The notes beneath the pieces were generated by a model. The model made no database searches, was not told the origin of the DNA, and saw only the letters and a program-made list of their open reading frames with translations. Below, piece after piece: positions 7,325 through 11,449 of a stretch of 11,449 nucleotides of DNA (position 1 is the first letter of the stretch; every line of letters begins with the position of its first letter). Source of the stretch: Flavipsychrobacter stenotrophus (GTDB taxonomy: Bacteria > Bacteroidota > Bacteroidia > Chitinophagales > Chitinophagaceae). A program made the translations under genes and the position numbers. Where the stretch lies: the NCBI GenBank assembly GCA_947372365.1, contig CANBTK010000020.1:1-11449 (forward strand), given 5' to 3'.

Positions 7325-7341
7325 TGGCAATTTTATTGCCA
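7325..7341 (+). promoter_or_regulatory. Perfect 7-3-7 palindrome upstream of the lptE promoter
   Basis: TGGCAAT-TTT-ATTGCCA is a perfect inverted repeat ending 24 bases before the lptE -7 element at 7366. It could be an operator for a dimeric regulator or a hairpin in a longer transcript. No T tract follows it, so a terminator is less likely. Function not shown. Confidence 0.4.
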
Positions 7342-7365
7342 TCAGCACAATTAACTGTTTTAGTG

Positions 7366-7373
7366 TAATTTTG
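7366..7373 (+). promoter_or_regulatory. Bacteroidota -7 promoter element (TAATTTTG) of the lptE operon
   Basis: TAATTTTG is an exact TAnnTTTG match followed by CAGGCTT and then the lptE ATG at 7381. The seven-base spacing to the start codon is the same as at 1267, and 13 of the 15 bases from TA to the ATG are identical between the two sites. The predicted message is leaderless or nearly so. Confidence 0.6.
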
Positions 7374-7380
7374 CAGGCTT

Positions 7381-7881
7381 ATGCGCTTACAATCCCTTCT
7401 CTTGCTTTCATTTATGCTGCTGCTGTTATCAGGCTGCGGCATATATAGTTTTTCCGGGGCAACCATAGAAGGCAAAAATATCAATATACACCTGCTTGAA
7501 AATAAGGCTCAAAATGTAGTGCCTACCCTCGCATCTACGCTTACCGATAAGCTAAGGGGGCGTATATTGTCGCAAACGGGCTTACGCTCCGTTAACACCG
7601 AAGATGCCGATTATGATATGCAGGGCGCTATTACAGGCTATTCGGTTGCAGTTTCAGCTGCGCAGAATGTACAGGTGGCAACAAAAAACAGGCTCACGGT
7701 AAGTATTTCCATTACCTTTAAGAACCGCAAAAACGAAAAAGCCAACTTTACACAAACATTTTCGCGCTTTTCTGATTTTGATGCTTCCCAGACCCTGCAA
7801 AATGTTGAAAATGCCCTGATAGAAGATATTGGCAACCAACTTGCCGATGATATTTTTAATAAAGCATTTGTAAACTGGTAA
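7381..7881 (+). CDS. lptE: LPS assembly lipoprotein LptE
   Basis: 166 residues. The signal peptide MRLQSLLLLSFMLLLLSGC has lipobox LLSGC with the acylated Cys at residue 19. It is followed by GIYSFSGATIEGKNINI, the usual opening of Bacteroidota LptE proteins, then an alternating alpha/beta pattern (LTDKLRGRILSQTGLR, DYDMQGAITGYSV, RLTVSISITFKNRKN) and a C-terminal amphipathic helix ending KAFVNW. LptE plugs the LptD barrel in the outer membrane and helps place lipopolysaccharide in the outer leaflet. The length fits the family. It is the first gene of an operon: the next gene starts 11 bases after its stop. A second in-frame TAA follows directly (TAATAA, 7879-7884). Identification rests on lipoprotein form, N-terminal motif, length and position before the TPR gene and secG. 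Confidence 0.88.
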   Translation: MRLQSLLLLSFMLLLLSGCGIYSFSGATIEGKNINIHLLENKAQNVVPTLASTLTDKLRGRILSQTGLRSVNTEDADYDMQGAITGYSVAVSAAQNVQVATKNRLTVSISITFKNRKNEKANFTQTFSRFSDFDASQTLQNVENALIEDIGNQLADDIFNKAFVNW

Positions 7882-7892
7882 TAACCTTACTT

Positions 7893-8981
7893 ATGACGGA
7901 CAACAATGCGATACAGTTAATTTCAGGCCAGCTGTTGCCACCTTACGGGGCGGCAAGCCCGGAACCCAACCCGCTATTTGCTAAATTGGCGCAAAAGTAC
8001 CCTTATTTCCTGCCGCTGCGATACGTAAAAGCTAAAGCGCAGCATAATGAAAGTGCTTTTTCCAACGAAATGCTGTCGGCTGCATACCCGTATGTAGGCA
8101 ACTGGATACTTTTTTCAGATTTTGTGCAGGGCGTGCAACCGATGGGTAGCCAGCAAAGCGAACCGGCCATAGAAGAAGCGGCACCTGCCCCGGTTGTTGC
8201 CGAAGCACCCGAAGCAATTGAAACCGTAGCAGCGGCCCCTGCTGAAAAAGAAGAGGCTGCGATAGAAGAAGTTATAGTACAAGAAGTTATAGTAGAAGAC
8301 GCTATCGTTGAAATTAACGAAGCGGAAGCCCAAACCGAAGAAATATCAATTGCTACCGAGGAAGCGTTAACTGAATTAACAGCCGAACCTTTACCCGCCG
8401 CTACTGAACTGGTTATGGAAGATTGGCAACCCGCCAGAATATTATTAAAAGAAGAAGAATTAATGGACACACCCGTTGGTACACCAAATGAAGAGGTGAT
8501 TTTCTCACCAGTATTTTCAGAGGACTATTTTTTACAACAAGGCATAAAAGTATCGGGCGAAATACCCGAAGATGTTGCTGAATTAACTACCGAAGAAATA
8601 ACCACTAGCCAGAAGGATAAGGCCCTTATGGTAATGATGAGTTTTAAAGACTGGCTGCTACATTTTAAAAACTCATCGCAGAAGCAAATCGAAGAGCTGG
8701 AAGATAAGAAAGCGGTAAAAACCATGTGGCAGAAGGAAAAACTGGCCGCCGCTATGCAGGAAGAAAACGAAGAGATACCTGAAAACGTATTTGAGATGGC
8801 AGTAAACTCCATCACCAGCGAAGAAGGGCTGGCAAGCGAGTCCCTGGCCGAAATATACCTGAAACAACAGAAATATGATAAGGCTGTAGAGATGTACCGC
8901 AAATTAAGTTTGCGTAATCCTGAAAAAAATGTTTACTTTGCCCAAAAAATTAAAGATATCTTAAAAGAGAAAGAACTATGA
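7893..8981 (+). CDS. TPR-containing acidic protein of the lptE-secG operon
   Basis: 362 residues in three parts. The N-terminal ~85 residues (QLISGQLLPPYGA, NPLFAKLAQKYPYFLPLRYVKAKA, YPYVGNWILFSDFV) look like a small helical domain. Residues about 90-172 are a low-complexity Glu/Ala/Pro/Val-rich acidic linker with a repeated EEVIVQEVIVED segment. The C-terminal half has a conserved-looking SFKDWLLHF motif near 250, a charged helix and one TPR-like unit at about 309-345 (SLAEIYLKQQKYDKAVEMYRKL). No signal peptide or membrane segment, so cytoplasmic. A protein of this kind commonly stands between lptE and secG in Bacteroidota; its function is not known to me. Its start lies 11 bases after the lptE stop, and its stop overlaps the secG start in ATGA, suggesting translational coupling. 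Confidence 0.85.
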   Translation: MTDNNAIQLISGQLLPPYGAASPEPNPLFAKLAQKYPYFLPLRYVKAKAQHNESAFSNEMLSAAYPYVGNWILFSDFVQGVQPMGSQQSEPAIEEAAPAPVVAEAPEAIETVAAAPAEKEEAAIEEVIVQEVIVEDAIVEINEAEAQTEEISIATEEALTELTAEPLPAATELVMEDWQPARILLKEEELMDTPVGTPNEEVIFSPVFSEDYFLQQGIKVSGEIPEDVAELTTEEITTSQKDKALMVMMSFKDWLLHFKNSSQKQIEELEDKKAVKTMWQKEKLAAAMQEENEEIPENVFEMAVNSITSEEGLASESLAEIYLKQQKYDKAVEMYRKLSLRNPEKNVYFAQKIKDILKEKEL

Positions 8982-9283
8982 TCATCGTTATTACAGGAAT
9001 AATATTGTTAGCTTGTGTTGTATTAGGTTTTTTTATTTTGGTACAGAATCCAAAAGGTGGTGGCCTATCAGGCAGTTTTGGCAGCATGAGTACTCAGGTA
9101 ATGGGTGTTAAGCAGTCAGGCGACATCATGGAAAAAGGCACATGGGTATTGATAAGCACTATTGCCGGCCTTTGTATCGTATCTGTTATGTTCATGCAGA
9201 AGCCTGAAGGTTTCGATAAGAACGCCAAACAACAAACTAAACAAGCCCCTCCGGCTAAGTCATCAGCCCCGGCTAAAAAATAA
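8978..9283 (+). CDS. secG: Preprotein translocase subunit SecG
   Basis: 101 residues. Two membrane helices (about 3-22 and 54-73) flank the conserved cytoplasmic loop VQNPKGGGLSGSFGSMSTQV, followed by MGVKQSGDIMEKGTW, which is the SecG signature. The C-terminal tail is Lys/Pro/Ala-rich (APPAKSSAPAKK), as is common in Bacteroidota SecG. SecG is the third subunit of the SecYEG channel and eases the SecA-driven movement of preproteins across the inner membrane. The start overlaps the end of the TPR gene by four bases (ATGA). It is the last gene of the lptE operon; a strong hairpin begins 22 bases after its stop. Confidence 0.95.
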   Translation: MIIVITGIILLACVVLGFFILVQNPKGGGLSGSFGSMSTQVMGVKQSGDIMEKGTWVLISTIAGLCIVSVMFMQKPEGFDKNAKQQTKQAPPAKSSAPAKK

Positions 9284-9305
9284 GCAACCGCAACTCAACA
9301 TATTC

Positions 9306-9337
9306 CATCATGCAACTGTACAACCAGTTGCATGATG
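9306..9337 (+). terminator. Perfect 13-bp hairpin after secG, probable operon terminator
   Basis: CATCATGCAACTG at 9306-9318 pairs perfectly with 9325-9337 across a six-base loop (TACAAC). It starts 22 bases past the secG stop. Only TATTTAAT follows instead of a proper T run, so termination may be weak, or the hairpin may instead protect the 3' end of the message. It is nearly symmetric on the two strands. Confidence 0.65.
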
Positions 9338-9371
9338 TATTTAATGGCATCCCTCCTATTATTACCATTGT

Positions 9372-9394
9372 TGTGAATACCGCTGTGAATTACC
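9372..9394 (+). repeat. Short direct repeat upstream of hppA
   Basis: TGTGAATACC at 9372-9381 and TGTGAATTACC at 9384-9394 are near-identical copies 12 bases apart, about one helical turn, on the same face of the DNA. They lie 49 bases before the hppA -7 element. They could bind a regulator or be chance; nothing more supports them. Confidence 0.3.
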
Positions 9395-9421
9395 TTGCGA
9401 GCCAATAGTTTTAAATAGCTA

Positions 9422-9436
9422 TGACTTTTCAAGTCA
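9422..9436 (+). promoter_or_regulatory. Perfect palindrome next to the hppA -7 element
   Basis: TGACTT-TTC-AAGTCA is a perfect 6-3-6 inverted repeat that ends six bases before the -7 element at 9443. It occupies the spacer and -33 zone of the promoter. A dimeric regulator bound here would interfere with or assist the polymerase. No regulator is encoded nearby; the role is an inference from position. Confidence 0.4.
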
Positions 9437-9442
9437 AACGAT

Positions 9443-9450
9443 TATATTTG
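9443..9450 (+). promoter_or_regulatory. Bacteroidota -7 promoter element (TATATTTG) of hppA
   Basis: TATATTTG is an exact TAnnTTTG match followed by CAGCCTT, the same extension seen before the genes at 1267 and 7381. Transcription would start near 9457, leaving an A/T-rich leader of roughly 25 bases before the ATG at 9484. No Shine-Dalgarno sequence is visible in it. Confidence 0.6.
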
Positions 9451-9483
9451 CAGCCTTCATTATTTAACTATTTATTATAAAAT

Positions 9484-11449
9484 ATGAGTCCTTACTTCTA
9501 CCTAGTACCGGGATTTGGTGTCCTGGCACTTCTTTACACTTTTATTAAAAGTGCATGGGTTACTAAGCAAGATGCCGGCAATGACCGGATGAAAGAAATT
9601 TCAACGTACATAGCCGAAGGTGCTATGGCTTTTTTGAAGGCTGAGTATAAGATACTCGCCTACTTCGTGGTAATTGCCGGTATTTTATTGGCAGTCATGG
9701 GTAATAGTAGTGAAAACTCAAGCCCGCTTATTGCAGTTGCATTTATTATTGGTGCATTTTTTAGTGCCTTTGCAGGTTTCATTGGTATGCGTATCGCAAC
9801 CAAAGCGAATGTACGCACTGCACAGGCTGCACGTACAAGCCTGAGTAAAGCTCTCGCCGTATCTTTCGGCGGAGGTTCTGTAATGGGCCTTGGTGTTGCA
9901 GGCCTTGCGGTACTGGGCTTAGGTGGCTTATTTATTGTTCTGTATATGGTCTTCACTAAAGACAATACAGTAAATATGGAGAAAGTTATTGAAGTACTTA
10001 CCGGCTTCTCATTAGGCGCTGAAAGTATTGCGCTTTTTGCCCGTGTTGGTGGTGGTATCTACACTAAGGCTGCCGACGTAGGCGCTGACCTTGTAGGTAA
10101 AGTAGAAGCAGGCATCCCTGAAGATGACCCACGTAACCCGGCTACAATCGCCGATAACGTTGGTGATAATGTTGGTGATGTTGCGGGTATGGGTGCCGAC
10201 CTTTTCGGTTCTTATGTGGCTACAGTATTAGCTACGATGGTATTGGGCCGCGAAACAACCTCTGCTGGCGATGCTTTCGGTGGTATGGCTCCAATCCTGT
10301 TACCAATGCTTATAGCAGGTGTAGGTATCGTACTTTCAATTATAGGCACTTTGTTTGTTCGCATATCTGAAACTGCAGGTGTTAGCACTAGCGCAGTACA
10401 AAGGGCGCTGAACATGGGTAACTATGGTTCTATAGTTCTTACCGCAATCGCTTGTTTCTTTATGGTAAATAACATTTTGCCAGAAACTATGGTACTTCGT
10501 ACACATGAGTTTACGCGTAATGGTGTTTTCTATTCTATACTGGTAGGCCTCGCTGTTGGTACGTTAATGAGTATGATTACTGAGTACTATACTGCAATGG
10601 GTAAACGCCCTGTGTTAAGTATCATTCGTCAATCAGCGACAGGTGGTGCAACCAACATTATTGGTGGCCTTGCTGTTGGTATGGAAAGTACTTTCTTACC
10701 AATATTAGTATTAGCTGCAGGTATCTATTCTGCTCACGCATGTGCTGGCCTTTATGGTGTGGCAATTGCTGCTGCTGGTATGATGGCTACAACTGCTATG
10801 CAGTTGGCTATTGATGCTTTCGGCCCTATTGCTGATAACGCAGGTGGTATCGCTGAAATGAGTGAATTGCCTCCGGAAGTTCGTGAAAAAACTGACGTTC
10901 TTGATGCTGTAGGTAATACTACTGCTGCAACCGGTAAAGGTTTCGCTATCGCTTCTGCTGCCCTTACTTCATTGGCTTTATTCGCTGCTTATGTAGGTGT
11001 GGTTGAAAAGAATGGTTTTGTTCTTAATGACGCAATTAATATCTATCATGCCGATGTATTGGCTGGTTTGTTCGTAGGTGCTATGATTCCTTTCATCTTC
11101 TCTTCATTGGCCATCCGCGCTGTGGGTGAAGCTGCAATGGCGATGGTGGAAGAAGTTCGCCGCCAGTTCCGCGAAATACCAGGTATTATGGAAGGTACCG
11201 GCAAGCCGGAGTACGACAAATGTGTGGCTATATCAACTAACGCATCACTGAAGAAAATGATGTTGCCTGGTGCGATTGCAATCATCTCTCCGCTGTTAAT
11301 GGGTTTCCTTTTAGGCCCTGAAGTGTTGGGTGGTTTCCTTGCAGGTGCTACTGTTGCAGGTGTGTTGATGGGTATGTTCCAGAACAACGCTGGTGGTGCA
11401 TGGGATAACGCTAAAAAATCGTTTGAGAAAGGTGTGGAAATAAACGGAC
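9484..11449 (+). CDS. hppA: Membrane-bound ion-pumping pyrophosphatase, K+-dependent type, truncated by window end
   Basis: 655 codons are visible from the ATG at 9484, and the frame is open at the right edge; family members usually have about 700-800 residues. The enzyme splits pyrophosphate and pumps H+, Na+ or both across the inner membrane. Visible signatures: the substrate-site loop with D198-VGAD202-LVGKVE, PEDDPRNP (212-219) and IADNVGDNVGDVAGMGAD (222-238); DAFGPIADNAGGIAEM (444-459) with the second Asp group; and many membrane helices between them. At 477-486 the motif is GNTTA481-ATG484-KG. Ala and Gly at these two positions mark K+-dependent enzymes; K+-independent ones have Lys at the first. 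The pumped ion cannot be fixed from motifs I can place safely. Gly, Ala and Val codons end mostly in T, unlike the giant gene, which suggests high expression. Monocistronic as far as visible. Confidence 0.95.
   Translation, partial: MSPYFYLVPGFGVLALLYTFIKSAWVTKQDAGNDRMKEISTYIAEGAMAFLKAEYKILAYFVVIAGILLAVMGNSSENSSPLIAVAFIIGAFFSAFAGFIGMRIATKANVRTAQAARTSLSKALAVSFGGGSVMGLGVAGLAVLGLGGLFIVLYMVFTKDNTVNMEKVIEVLTGFSLGAESIALFARVGGGIYTKAADVGADLVGKVEAGIPEDDPRNPATIADNVGDNVGDVAGMGADLFGSYVATVLATMVLGRETTSAGDAFGGMAPILLPMLIAGVGIVLSIIGTLFVRISETAGVSTSAVQRALNMGNYGSIVLTAIACFFMVNNILPETMVLRTHEFTRNGVFYSILVGLAVGTLMSMITEYYTAMGKRPVLSIIRQSATGGATNIIGGLAVGMESTFLPILVLAAGIYSAHACAGLYGVAIAAAGMMATTAMQLAIDAFGPIADNAGGIAEMSELPPEVREKTDVLDAVGNTTAATGKGFAIASAALTSLALFAAYVGVVEKNGFVLNDAINIYHADVLAGLFVGAMIPFIFSSLAIRAVGEAAMAMVEEVRRQFREIPGIMEGTGKPEYDKCVAISTNASLKKMMLPGAIAIISPLLMGFLLGPEVLGGFLAGATVAGVLMGMFQNNAGGAWDNAKKSFEKGVEING

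Noticed and set aside
8003..8470. 155-codon reading frame on the minus strand opposite the TPR gene
   Set aside because: Its Ser/Ala/Thr-rich product is the antisense shadow of the Glu/Ala-rich linker; no start signal or recognisable domain.
9660..11387. Minus-strand reading frames opposite hppA (101, 67 and 113 codons)
   Set aside because: They are shadows of a strongly conserved gene; their Pro/Ala/Thr/Ile-rich products reflect the reverse complement of GGT/GCT-rich codons.

Overview
The window looks like chromosomal DNA of a Bacteroidota member, most likely of the Chitinophagales/Sphingobacteriales type. Four things support this: a giant secreted repeat protein ending in a type IX secretion (T9SS) type A sorting domain; the lptE / TPR protein / secG gene order; promoters of the Bacteroidota type (TAnnTTTG at about -7); and start codons without Shine-Dalgarno sequences. 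No tRNA, rRNA, CRISPR array, transposase or phage gene was seen.

Layout. (1) Positions 1-239, minus strand: the 5' part of a Sel1-repeat-like gene that runs off the left edge. (2) 362-1087, plus: a lipoprotein of unknown function with two glycine-rich hydrophobic segments near its C-terminus. (3) 1267-5796, plus: a 1509-residue T9SS-exported protein built from two copies of a ~580-residue module, three further Ig-like repeats and the sorting domain. (4) 5805-6272, minus: a GNAT acetyltransferase, convergent with the giant gene and separated from it by 8 bases. (5) 6361-7164, minus: an exported, probably outer-membrane protein of unknown function, followed by a clear intrinsic terminator at 6301-6338. 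(6) 7381-9283, plus: a tight operon of lptE (LPS assembly), an acidic TPR protein and secG (Sec translocon), closed by a perfect 13-bp hairpin. (7) 9484 to the right edge, plus: a membrane pyrophosphatase (hppA) cut by the window end after 655 codons.

Most genes concern the cell envelope: the Sec subunit SecG, the outer-membrane LPS assembly lipoprotein LptE, a T9SS surface protein that needs Sec before T9SS, a lipoprotein, a putative outer-membrane protein and an ion-pumping pyrophosphatase. Apart from the lptE operon, nothing shows that they act together.

I found no clear undescribed system. The observations most worth following are the modular duplication in the T9SS protein, an extended -7 promoter motif (TAnnTTTGCAG[C/G]CT) shared by three genes and placed so that two transcripts would be nearly leaderless, and perfect palindromes just upstream of the lptE and hppA promoters.
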